64,000 nucleotides of DNA, taken from the NCBI GenBank assembly GCA_018902385.1, contig JABSSW010000003.1, forward strand, positions 62,001-126,000. Direction: 5' to 3'. Shown here one piece after another: positions 10,716 to 21,800 of the stretch (positions within the stretch are counted from its first letter, which is position 1; each line of letters opens with the position of its first letter). A model generated the notes under the pieces. It searched no databases and was not told the DNA's origin. It worked only from the letters and a program-made list of their open reading frames with translations. This DNA comes from Physcia stellaris (lineage: Eukaryota > Ascomycota > Lecanoromycetes > Caliciales > Physciaceae). A program made the translations under genes and the position numbers.

Positions 10716-13569
10716 CATTAAGCACTCGAAACCGATTTTAAGAATTCGTTATGCGATTAAAAACAATCGAGTCAATCATTTTTTAGAAAGTTTTTGACTC
10801 TATACAGAATTATTTGCTTTTGATGTTTTGTTTTTTTATTCGAACAAATCATTTCAAACATCTTTATTTTCATGATTTTTTTTCATTTTCATTTTGTACG
10901 AAAATTTTCAATTCAATGCATTTTTTTTGCAATTTTTATTTTTCGTCGTTCGTAATTGAAACTCGTAAATAATCAATGAATTCGAATTTTTCGATAAATT
11001 TTGTCGTTTTTGTCAAATTGATCGAATTGATCAATACGTTTATCAATTTTATTTTTTTTTATTTCGTTTTTTTAATTTCGTCAATTCATAGATTTTTGCG
11101 AAATTTTTTCAGTTTTTTGCATTCGAAAAACACGTGTTTGATCGTTTGTTTGTTACACATGCATGAACACATGAAATTTTCGATTTGTTTTTTGTTGTAT
11201 AAAAACGTTCGTAATTTTATTTTGATCGTGCGAAATTGTATTGTTATAACATTGAATTTTTTGTGAAGTTTTTCGTGTAATCGCATTATTGTCGTATTCG
11301 ATTTCGATGTAAATTTGTATAAATTTTTTTTTTTATTGCAATTTTTTCATTTTTGACATTCATTGTTGTTTAATCGATTTATCAATCACGATTTTGATTG
11401 CGTTTTTCAACATTTGCACATTCGTTTGTTGTGTTTTGTGATCGATGTTCATTTTTTTTTTTTTTTATTTCGTTTTTTCAATTTTCAATTCGTGATTTGT
11501 TTGATCGCAACGTTTGTTTGTTCGTTGTTTTCGATATCGATGTGAATCGAAATTCAATGTAATTTTATTTCGATATATTTGTTTCGCAATTCGTTGATCA
11601 ATCAAATTATTCATTTCATCAAATATTGATCGAAATTGATTTTTGAATCGTGCATCGTTTGAATTGCTGTTTGATTGTCGATGCATATAACGAATTTCGA
11701 TTTTTTTGCAAATTTTAAAAACGAATGCAATCGCATATTTATTGTTAAAACGATGTCATATAATTCAACAAAATAAATCGTGTATGACGTAATGAATTTC
11801 AAATACGTTTTCGTTGTAATAAATTTCGTTTTTGAAAATATCGTTGTTGCATTCATTTTGTCGTTAATGTCGTTTTCATTTGTGTATATGTAATTGATCG
11901 AATTCGTTGTTAATTGTATTTTGTGATATTTTTTTTTTTTTTTTTGTTTTTTATGATACGTGTAATTGACGATTTTCATCACGACGATGCGACAAAAAAT
12001 AAAATTTTTTTCATATCATGTGTTTTGATGTTCGTTTTTTTTTCGAATTTATTCATTAATTTTTTCAATGAATTAACGTTTTTCGATTTTTTGATGAAAC
12101 GATCGCGTATAATCGTATCGTATGTCGAATTTGTTATTAATTTCATTGCGAACGCGTTGATGAATTTATTCAAACGTAAATGCATGAACATTGAATTGAT
12201 TTCGATATTGAACGTTTTTTTCGAAATGATTTTGTATGTTTTCGTTATGATTTTTTCGATTTGATATTGAACATTCGTTAATTTTTTGATTATTTTTTTG
12301 TTGTGATTTTTTTTTTTTGTCGACGTGTATCATATCGAACATGCGTATGTGAATTGTGAAATGAAAATCGTTTATATCATTTGTTTCATTTTCGAAAATT
12401 TAACATTTTATGTAATGTCGTCAAGATTGCGTAATGTTTTTATTGATTTCAATGTTTTCGTTTTGTTTTGATTAATTTGTGTTTTTCAATTGAATTTTTC
12501 GTTCATTATGACGTTCAAATATTTCATTTTTTTGTTTGTTTTGATTTTTTGATTGAATTCAAAAATAATATCGATTCGATGTCGTTTGTTTTTTTTTTTC
12601 GATTGAAATAAATGAATTGATATTTGAAAAATGCAAATTTCATTTCATGTTTCAATGTTCACGATACGCAAATTTTTTCGTGTGTTTTGATTATGATATC
12701 GTTGCATTTTTCGAAAATGTGATTTTTCGTCAACATTTTTACATCGTCGACGAATTCATTCGCTAAAATATTTTTTTTTTCAAAATTTTCAATAAAAATG
12801 CGTTGTAAAAAAAAAAAAAAATCGATGACATAAATGAATTTTGTGAAATTTTTATGAATATTTCGAATCATTCGATATCGTATTCGTTCGTTTTCAATAT
12901 CGTCATTTTATTGAACAAAAAAAAATCAATATATCGTATCAGTTTTTCGTTTAAACGTTTCATTTTGAAATTGTGTAACAATTTTAAACGCGTTATATTG
13001 TCGAAAACGTTTATCACGTCGAAAAACATGATCACGATTATCAATTTTTTGTTTCATATCGAATGTATTCGTTTCATCATGTAATGTAATGCGTGTTTCG
13101 TAAACACGACTTTTTTGATTTCGAAATGTGTACGTGACAACAAATCGTGTTTTTTCGTCAAAAAGTTGATTCGTTTGATCAGTATGAATTTCATGAATTT
13201 ATTTATAATATTGAATAGAATTATTGATTTGTACGAAATCGTCATTGAATAAATATTTTTGTTTGATTTACGTAATGCGATCGTGATCGATTTTCGAAAA
13301 TGTTTCGAACAATAATTTTCGTTCAAATTGACGTTATATATACGTTGCAAATGTGATGCGATAATGTCATTTATTTATTTTTATATTTTATTGATTATGT
13401 CGTCGTCGTTTGAAATTTTGTTCGAATTTTGTTTGATTATAATTTTCGTCATTTCGTGAAATTGTATGTTTTTCAATTTCAAATTTTGATTGTATGTGAT
13501 TTTTTGTATGTCGATTAAAACGATCGTAAACGACGAAAAAAAGAATTTTTTCAACAGTATGAATGTTTT

Positions 13570-13731
13570 TGTTACGGTAAACCTCCACATAGGGCTGGAG
13601 TCAGGATATCTTGACCAGAAGGGACTAGCGCTCCCGCAGAGCCTCGGCAGCCTGTCCCATATCTCGCACTCTGCCTCCTAGATAGTAACAATCAAGCATA
13701 TTATCCACCCACATCACGATTTATCGTAACA
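13570..13731 (+). repeat. 5' long terminal repeat of the BIR element
   Basis: 162-bp direct repeat with 7-bp inverted ends (TGTTACG/CGTAACA), preceded by the GTTTT target duplicate. It is practically identical to the copy at 15386-15547. Confidence 0.88.
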
Positions 13732-14001
13732 ATGGTAGCATCATCGAGCATACGATTGACAGCTTTCATGGCTGTCTTTGAGGAGTCCTCCTAGCAGCAA
13801 CCAACGCCGTTGGGCCGTACCAGCGCCGTTGGGTCAGCACCAGAACCGAAGGGTATCACCAACTCCGCTGGGAGAATATTTGCGTTTGAATTTATTGTAT
13901 CAGAAACCACCATACCAGAATATCTGGCCATTGAGCGTCAGCAGACCCATCCACCTACCTACATAACTCACCAAAATACCGATACACGAGCCCTTCACGT
14001 C

Positions 14002-15201
14002 ATGTCGTACGCGACACGATTGGCCTCATTCGCCTCGTATCCTCCTACCTTACAACCGACTCCATACCAATTAAGCGCTTCTGGATTCGCCTCCAAGAAG
14101 AATCCAGACATACCAAGCCATGTCCATTGCATGCAGTGCGGTATTCAGTTCTACGGATTCAAGCCCGATGAGGATCCTTATCGAAAGCACTGCGAACACT
14201 CCCCAACATGTCATTGGATACTTGCAACCGAGAAATATCTTGCATCGAAGAAGCTACCGAAGCCTACACCAAAGCAGTCACCTACTGCATCAACCAAAAC
14301 ACCGAAAGCGGAGCCCGTGATGGCCGCAATACCAACACCCCCCTCCACACCGAAAGCGGAGCTCGTCAAGATCACAACGATTGCTGAGCCTACACCAAAA
14401 GCAGTGGCCGCAGAACATACGTTCATTGCATCGACCGCAGAAACAACACCAATTGCAACATCTGCACCAATACCAACACCTCCTGCTACACCGATTGCAA
14501 CACCATGCAAGCAAATATCCTGGGCCGAAATAGCCTCACGCCCAGTCGTTGCATCGAAGCCTTCACGTCTCCCAATCCCTGCACCTAAATCAGCACCAAA
14601 AGCGCTGGAGACCGCATCAGTTACCCGCCTACCTACTCCGCGTCAAACCTCAGCACCGAAACATCAGAAGCCTTACCTCACCATCGAAGACCTGTTCGAG
14701 ATGTTCGCTGGGAAGCCCAAGCGAACAGGCCTACTACACACCAAGAAGACCGAATCCTCCCCAAAGGTCTCCAACCAGACCCGAATCACGTCCTACTTCA
14801 GGCCCGCAGCCAATCAGAGCAAGCCGATTAGTCAGGGCTCGAAAACGCCAAATCCGAGGAGTTTTCAACAGCATACGCCCGCGGGATCGAACCGCGCCAA
14901 ATCCACACCTCCTACCCCCAGCAAGTGGTCTGAGAAATCGGCCATTTTACCATACAGAATACCGACCTTCTCCCGTCAACCTACCCCAGAGATATCGAGC
15001 AATTCGCCATACAAATCGCTCAGTATCTCTCGCTGCAAATCCTCGATTTGCCCGCCTCTTTCACCTACCCCTCGAGCCTCCCTCAATTTCTCAGGCTCCC
15101 GTCACGCCTGCCGCATCTGCAGCGGTACTTTCGGATCGAACAATGGCTTGCATCGGCACCTACGAGCAACCCATTTCAACCAAGAGCCTCGCCATGGCTA
15201 G
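14002..15201 (+). CDS. BIR-domain plus C2H2 zinc-finger protein encoded inside the LTR-bounded element
   Basis: The frame is open from 13810 (463 residues). The ATG at 14002 gives 399 residues and begins directly at the domain, so I prefer it. Residues 1-75 resemble a baculoviral IAP repeat (BIR): an R-L-ASF-x-YPP opening, SASGFA, then CMQC, a GFKPDEDPYRKH block and HSPTC. This gives the C-x2-C..H-x6-C zinc ligands of BIR domains. A long Pro/Thr/Ala/Ser-rich middle follows, with repeated TPKAE- and PTPPATP-like units. The last 35 residues hold a C2H2 finger (CRICSGTFGSNNGLHRHLRATH, 22 residues apart in register C-x2-C-x12-H-x4-H; positions 15106-15171). In fungi BIR proteins are survivin/Bir1-like chromosomal passenger factors. 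Here the domain appears captured by, or native to, a mobile element. Role unknown. Confidence 0.75.
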   Translation: MSYATRLASFASYPPTLQPTPYQLSASGFASKKNPDIPSHVHCMQCGIQFYGFKPDEDPYRKHCEHSPTCHWILATEKYLASKKLPKPTPKQSPTASTKTPKAEPVMAAIPTPPSTPKAELVKITTIAEPTPKAVAAEHTFIASTAETTPIATSAPIPTPPATPIATPCKQISWAEIASRPVVASKPSRLPIPAPKSAPKALETASVTRLPTPRQTSAPKHQKPYLTIEDLFEMFAGKPKRTGLLHTKKTESSPKVSNQTRITSYFRPAANQSKPISQGSKTPNPRSFQQHTPAGSNRAKSTPPTPSKWSEKSAILPYRIPTFSRQPTPEISSNSPYKSLSISRCKSSICPPLSPTPRASLNFSGSRHACRICSGTFGSNNGLHRHLRATHFNQEPRHG

Positions 15202-15385
15202 GAGACACCGCATCGAGCGCCCGAGCGCAATGTCATGGCTCGGAGATCCTTGACCTCTTGATGGAGAAACAGGCTATTTCCTTGCTTCTTACTATGTATT
15301 ACTACTAGATTTCCCATGGATGGATCGCATATCCCCGCCACGCGGCACAACGAGGGCGTTGTGGTCTTCTTTCGTTGGTGGCATC

Positions 15386-15547
15386 TGTTACGGTAAACCT
15401 CCACATAGGGCTGGAGTCAGGATATCTTGACCAGAAGGGACTAGCGCTCCCGCAGAGCCTCGGCAGCCTGTTCCATATCTCGCACTCTGCCTCCTAGATA
15501 GTAACAATCAAGCATATTATCCACCCACATCACGATTTATCGTAACA
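15386..15547 (+). repeat. 3' long terminal repeat of the BIR element
   Basis: 162-bp direct repeat followed by the second GTTTT target duplicate (15548-15552). No strong polypurine tract is obvious just upstream. Confidence 0.88.
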
Positions 15548-18500
15548 GTTTTTTTGATTGAGTCAATTTCGAACAACATGAATGAATGATCGTGTAAAAT
15601 CGACAAACAAATTTTTTTTTAAATTCGATTTTTTGTTCATTTGTATGTTTTTCACATGTTGTTTGATGTATCACATTTTTTTTCGATTTTTTTTTTGTAT
15701 TGTGTTTTCATGATTTTAGAAATTACGTGATTCAAACGATTTTTCATTTTTTTGTACGATTTTCACAGATTTTCGATTTTGTCGTTATTTTGATATATTT
15801 TTTTGATCGATTTGATCGTTTTCGATGTTTGTTTGCATTTTTCGATGAATTTTGATTTCGCGTAAATATTCGATTTGTTGATCGAAATGATTGTTTCGAT
15901 GATTGTTTGAATGATTTTTATCAATTTTTTGATTTGATCGTTTATTTTTTTTGTTTGATTGTTGTACGTGTCGTTGTTGAAAATGAACGTTTCATTATTC
16001 GTGATTTTCGTTTGTAATTTTTCGCGTAATATATCGATATTTGTTTTCGTTTAAATTTTTGTGATTTTCGACGCGATCGTTTTCGTTCGCAAATTAAATA
16101 TCGTTTTAATTAAACGATGATTCGAATAATTGTTTATGTTTTCGTCGATGTCAATTTCGATCATGCTGTTTCGAAACAACGATATTGCGTATGTGAAATC
16201 GATTGTGTTTTCGTTCGTGTGTTTATTTCATGTAATTAATTCGATCGATGTGATTTTTTTTAATTTATATTTTTTTATCGTGATTATGAATTCGTATGCG
16301 TTCGCGTTTGTTTTCACATGTGATTTTTTTCAATTGAAATGATGCAAATTAAAATTTTTTACAACGACGTGTTTTTCGTTAATTTTTTTTTGCATTGCAT
16401 TTTTGAAATTGAATATCGCGTTGAAATTTTCGTTGTTTTTGCATAAATTATACATGTTGTGAATGTTGATAATTTTGTTGTTCGCGATTTGCATTTTTAA
16501 TGAAATCAAATTTTTGTTGTGAAACGTGTGAAAATATACGATTTTCGTTATTTTTTTGTTGACGAACATGCACATTTTCGTAATTGCATCGAACATGTAC
16601 AATAATTCGAATTGTTGCGAAAATTTGTTGTTTGTCGTGAATTGAAATGAATTTTTTCATGATTTTTGCATGATCAATATATCGAATTTTTTTATGTTTT
16701 CTGTTTCGAACAACGATATCATGATTTGAATTTTCGAATTGTTGACGTTGTATTGTAATATAAATAACGTGTCGTTTTTTAACATTTTTTCGTTGATTTG
16801 AATTTCGTATTTCGATTCGTGACGTCAAATAAAAATGTTTTGATGATCGTGATCGAAAAATTTTTTTTTTTTCAAATTTTTCGTATTTTTTTTTGATCGT
16901 TGATGTTTTTTTGTTTTTGATCGATGACGTCGATTTATCGTTTTTTTTATTTCGAAATTTTTGTGAATTTGAAAATAATTGCGATAATATCATTGTTTCG
17001 ATCGACAAAATCATTTTCACGTAAAATTCATGCGCGTTCGTTTTTTTGCGTTTGTTGATTTCGTTTAAATAAATTTTTTTTTTTGTGATTTTTCGATGTT
17101 TCGTCGTTGTAATTTTTTTAATTGATTGAATTTTTTCGCAACGATTGTCGTTTTTGAATTTTCGTGAATTGTATTTATCGATTTCGAAATCGTTATCATT
17201 TTGTTGACGACGATGTATTGTTGTTTTTGAATTTCGAATTTCGCTGACGTAATCGAACGTTAATACATGATTTTTTCGATTTTTTTTTTTTTTTTTGCAT
17301 TTTTTTTTTCATGAATTATGTGTTTTTTCATATACACAGCATTTGATTTTGTAATTTTTTGCATATTTTTTTTTGTAACATGCGCATTTGCGCAATAATC
17401 GTATCGTTTTTTTTGTGCATTGAATTGTATTGTGTTCGTAATGATAACATTTATAACATTGAATAGTTTTGCATATTTTGTTGAACATCGAGCAAATTTT
17501 CAGTTTTTTTTCGATCATGATGTTGTTGTTCAGCATATTGTTATTTATTTTTGAAATAATGATTTCAATAATCAAAAAATGATATTGTTGTATTGTCGTG
17601 AATTTGTTTTTTCAAAACACGTACAAAATTTTCATTTTTTTTAATTTTTTCACGTTTTCGTTTTTTTTTTTTTTGATTTTACGTATCGTCGTTTTTTTAT
17701 TTTTTGTCGTTGTTAAATCGAATTTTTTGATTTTTATTTCGTTGATCATGATCGCGTAAATCGAAACGATCATTTTTGTTTTTTTATCGAATATCGTCGT
17801 TCATGCATTGTTGTCACGTAATTTTTTTGTTTTTTTTGCGTTTATTGCGTGTATCGCGAAATCATCGTTGAAAAATTTTTTGATCGTGCGAATTTTTTTG
17901 ATTTGTATGTTTTTTTTCGTAATGCACGTGTTGATTTCGTTGACGATACGTGTAATTTCGTATTGATTCAATTGTTGTTTTTTTTCGTTATCGTTTAAAC
18001 GTATTATGATTTCGATGTTTTTGTTTGCGATAATTTTAAACGTTGAAAAAATCGCAACGACGATTGTTCAATTGCGTGAATTCGTTTTGATCGTGAAAAA
18101 AAAAAATTTGAAAAAAATGATTATTTTTGTAATTTCATGACGAATCATGACATTGTTTTTTTTCATTTTCGCGTGTTTTTTGTTGAATTGAACAATCATT
18201 TTGTTCATTGCGTTTATCATATTTTTTTGAATAAATGTAAATTGCGTGTTTTCAAAATATGTCACGACGATTGTAAATCAATTTTCAATGATTTTTGATG
18301 ATGATTTTTCTTTTGCTCGAACGAATTTTCGACATTTTTTGATGTTTTTCAACAACATTGTTTTTTGTTCGTGAACGTTTTCGTTCGTTTGATTTAACAA
18401 CGATCATGTTATTTTTTTCATTATCATCAATTGTTCATTGATTGATGCGCAAAAATTCGACGATTCGAATGACGCGTTAATCAAATCAATATCACGTTTC

Positions 18501-18590
18501 GTTGTTGAATTATTTCAAAAATTGAATTTGTAACATAAATTGTGAATACGATTTGTTCGATGTTCAAAATGATCATCACGTTAATAATAC

Positions 18591-18805
18591 CGAGGTCCGC
18601 TGCACCTTATGTCAGGCGACTAGTAATACCTACCTAACCTAATGTAGTCTCGCTAGTGTACCTACCTTGAGAGTCTGATCACGTGGTTTGAAAGCTCACG
18701 CTAAGGCCGCGTCACGTTAAAGGTGCAATAATTCTTTACTTTGTTTTACCTCACACGCAGTGACTGAACAGCCAGCTTGAAAAGCTCCCGGCTTCTGCCC
18801 CCAGA
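18591..18805. promoter_or_regulatory. Short SMC6 upstream region abutting the AT-mutated block
   Basis: Only about 215 bases of ordinary composition separate the end of the mutated LINE zone from the SMC6 ATG. It contains repeated ACCTACC/CCTAACC motifs (18625-18665) but no recognisable element. It must hold at least the core promoter and 5' UTR. Confidence 0.45.
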
Positions 18806-21800
18806 ATGACACCTATGAAACGACCACGACGATCCCTTGACGATGAAGACTTTGAGGTTGTTGAGGAGGAAGGTGCCCAATCTGACTTAAGACAGGATCC
18901 CGTGGGTTTTATCTTACTAAATTGCGGACGTGACTGACGAGCGCCCTATAGCGGAAGAAACCTCGGATCTCTAATCTAGCCCCTGAGGAGCAAGACTCCG
19001 ATCTCGATGCGGAAGATGATGAGCTTGAAGCAGAGGCAACACAAGTTCTGACACAACAGCGCAAGCGGGTCAAAGAAGGCAATCTACCAGCCGAGAATGG
19101 AATCCTTCAGAGCGTAACGTGCACCAACTTCATGTGCCACGCTCATCTGGAAGTATCGTTGGGGGCGCTTATCAATTTCATCATAGGCCACAACGGCAGC
19201 GGAAAGAGTGCCGTTCTCACGGCAATCACTATATGTTTGGGAGGAAAAGCCACAGCTACTAATCGTGGCCAAAGCCTCAAAAGCTTCATCAAAGAGGGCG
19301 AAGAGTAGGCGGCTAAAAGACCTTGGCTCGTCCATCAAGCTAATATCAACAGAGCTTCTATCCTCAGCGTCAAGATCAAGAACACTGGTATGAGCGCATA
19401 TCAACATGATGTCTATGGTGATTCAATTATCGTTGAGCGCCATTTTTCGAGATCTGGAGGTAGTAGCTTCAAACTCAAGAGCGCGGCGGGCAAACTTATA
19501 TCCAATCGAAAGGGAGACCTGGATGAGATATGTGACTTCTATGCCCTACAGATCGACAATCCTATGAACGTCCTCACACAAGACATGGCTCGGCAGTTCT
19601 TGAACAATTCGACGGCATCTGATAAATATAAATTTTTCATGAAGGGGACACAATTGGAGCATCTTGATGGTGATTATCAACAGATGGAGCAAAGCATAGA
19701 TCAACTGGAGACGGAGTTAGTGACAGTTGACCAGGACGTGGAAAACTATCAGAAAGATGCTGAAGGCAAAAAGGCACTCCTTGCCCTTTCGGAGAAGCGA
19801 GATTCAATCCGACTCAAAATTCGCGATCTCTCACAGCAAATGGCCTGGGCCCAGGTCGAAGAGCAAGAGCAACTCTTGGAGTCTTACGGAGAGGACATTC
19901 GTCAAGCCGAGGATGCAGTCACGCAGGTGGAACGTAAGCAAATTGAGGCTGCGCATGAGTATGACAGCTGCAACAATGCGTACGAGGGTGCAGCTGCTGT
20001 GGTCCAAGAGGCAGAGAAAGTTTTGGTGCCACTCAACGAAGAGAAAGACACAGCCAAAGAAGCCTTCGACAAATGCAAGAATGAAGCGATGGGAATACAG
20101 GTAACACTAGAAAGAACATAAGAAGTTGTTGTGCTAATCCCAGACTTAGACAGAGCAGAGATCCATCCGAGACTACATGAAAGCAGCTGATGCTAGAATT
20201 AAGAAGGCCAAAGGTGACATTGTCGAAGAAAACCGTCGACTTGGCGACTTGGACGGAGGCAGCCATGCCAGGCGTTTGGCCGAAATTGATGAAAAGAAGG
20301 CGGATGCAACCAATGCAAAACAATCTTTTCAGGAACATGAAAGGGGCCTTGGAGTTCTTGAAGAAGAACACCGGAACGCCGAGAAAATCTATAGGGACTC
20401 GCAAGGCCCTGTGGCTCAAAAGCAAGCCGAGGTCAAAGACAATGAAGAGCGATTAAATGCCCTCATACGAGATCGTGGACAACAGCAAGACGCATATCCG
20501 TCGACTATGTCTCGCCTTCTTCGTGCAATTCAGCAAGACGGAGGCTTCCGCCAAGCTCCTGTGGGACCGGTTGGAAAGCACGTACGCCTCTTGAATCCAG
20601 TTTGGTCAAGCATTTTAGAGAAATCTTTTGGTGGAGTGTTAAATAGCTTTGTGGTCACCAGTAAAGAGGATCAAAATCGCCTCTCCAATCTGATGCAGCA
20701 AGTTGGATGGTGTGTAATGCCACTCCCAGAAGTTCGTTGTTGCTAACTTGCATCAGTTTCTGTCCTATAATAATTGGTAACAATTCTCCAATCAGCATTC
20801 AAGATCACGAACCTGATCCTGGCTTTGAAACTACTCTTCGAATATTAGAGGTATTTGTTCGACTAAGTACATGTTCTGGGGTCTAACTTTGAGTAGATTG
20901 ACAATGATCTTGTTCGGAGGCAATTAATCATAGGTCAAGCGATTGAACAAACCATACTTATCAAAAACCGGTCTGAAGCTGTCGAAAAGCTTAATACCGG
21001 TAGACTTCGTAATGTCAAGCAGTGCTTTACCTTGCCAGAAAACAACCAAGGCGGAGGCCTGAGGTTAAACTACGGCTATGGAGGCAACTTGGGTCAAAAT
21101 CACGTGCCTGCTTTTCGCGGCGTTCCACGCATGAAGACTGACATTGAATACCAAATCAAGTAGGTTCATTCTCTTTGTGAAAAATCACATCCGCATTGCT
21201 GAAACAACCCAGTTCACAGAGAGAAGCGCTTCAGCGCCTTCGATCCGAACTCAACGGGCTTGAACGGCACGTAAGGGAGACGCAGAATGATGTCAAAAGG
21301 GCCTCCGAAGCAATCGTAAGGCATGGGCGGGAACTTAAAAGACTTCGTTTAGCTATGCAGAAGGCTGAAGACGCGGTAGAAAAGCTGCAGGACGCTTTGG
21401 ATAGCGATGCCATCGAGGAAGGTCGTCTTGAGGCTTTGAAAGAACATCTCTCAGAAGCCGAAGAAGATAGGGCTACTTACGCTGGATCCTATGAGGAATC
21501 TGTGATTGCAAGTGACAAAGCCAAAGAGTTGTTGCGTACAAAGAGAGAGCAGCTGTCCGAGATAGACCTTCGAATCGAAGAGGCAACCACCAAGTTGAAC
21601 AAAGCCAAAGCTAAACTTGCGAGAGCCGAGGATCAGCGAGGGAAAGCTTTACAGCGGAAGAATACGGCAATAGATTCAGTGCGAGCTGCAAAAGACAAGT
21701 TGACGCACACGGAAAGCGAACGCGATGACAAAGCGCTTGTCGTTGCCCACTTTATCGAGGAAGCGAGCAAAATTTGTGTCAGAGTGCCGGTAGATGCTGG

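Larger units (their letters stand above)
13570..15547 (+). mobile_element. Non-autonomous LTR-bounded element (TRIM-like) carrying a BIR/C2H2 gene
   Basis: Two near-identical 162-bp direct repeats, TGTTACGG..CGTAACA, bound the unit at 13570-13731 and 15386-15547. A 5-bp target duplication GTTTT lies on each side (13565-13569 and 15548-15552). One base inside the 5' repeat is TGGTAGCATCA, which resembles a primer-binding site for a tRNA 3' end. The 1,654-bp interior has one long ORF and no reverse transcriptase, integrase or protease, so the element is non-autonomous. The repeats differ at about one position, so the insertion is young. It looks whole. Its composition is normal while the LINE around it is heavily mutated, so it arrived after that mutation or escaped it. 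Confidence 0.88.
10830..18300. other. Strongly AT-mutated zone lacking CpT/CpC (repeat-induced mutation-like)
   Basis: Outside the 13565-15552 insert, long stretches contain no CT, CC, AG or GG dinucleotide at all (read directly at 11281-11470 and 12001-12240). CA, TG and CG remain common, and TTTT and AAAA runs dominate. Both strands are affected equally. A few CAG, CTG and TAG remain. This is the footprint of C-to-T change at C followed by a pyrimidine on either strand. The zone follows the LINE fossil closely and stops within a few hundred bases of SMC6. Confidence 0.75.
10716..18590 (-). mobile_element. Tad1-like non-LTR retrotransposon (LINE) fossil, AT-mutated, split by a younger insert
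   Basis: On the minus strand, remnants of a two-ORF LINE appear in the expected order. A gag-like ORF1 with CCHC zinc knuckles is at 17575-17309 (CYKCYHYEHNTIQC then CACYKKKYAKNYKIKC). A reverse-transcriptase segment is at 13350-13054 (KHFRKSITIALRKSNKN, YKSIILFNIINK, RTHFEIKKVVFTKHALHYM). An FVDDVKML remnant of the FADD/YVDD catalytic motif lies within 12871-12659. An RNase H-like stretch (CIDNQTAIQTMHD) lies in 11982-11611, and a Cys-rich C-terminus with IKHVFFECKKL is at 11286-11086. Codons are pushed to Lys, Asn, Ile and Phe, as AT-directed mutation would cause. Length without the insert is about 5.9 kb. Ends are approximate because composition fades at both edges, and I could not see a target duplication. 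It is inactive: many stops break every frame. Confidence 0.8.

Noticed and set aside
10976-13590. Many Lys/Asn/Ile/Phe-rich open frames on both strands of the AT-rich block
   Set aside because: They are remnants of the mutated LINE or chance frames in AT-rich DNA; those with similarity match RT or gag of the fossil, none is a functional gene.
14211-14514. Gly/Cys-rich minus-strand frames in the BIR element
   Set aside because: They are the reverse strand of the proline/threonine-rich repeats of the plus-strand ORF.
15553-18300. Mitochondrial-DNA insertion or centromere as explanation for the AT block
   Set aside because: LINE RT, gag and RNase H remnants in order explain it, and the sharp dinucleotide bias is a mutation footprint, not mitochondrial codon use.
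19306-19308. In-frame TAG in SMC6 as evidence of a pseudogene
   Set aside because: It lies in a 48-base intron (19305-19352) with good GT..AG ends whose removal restores the family sequence KEGEEASILSV.
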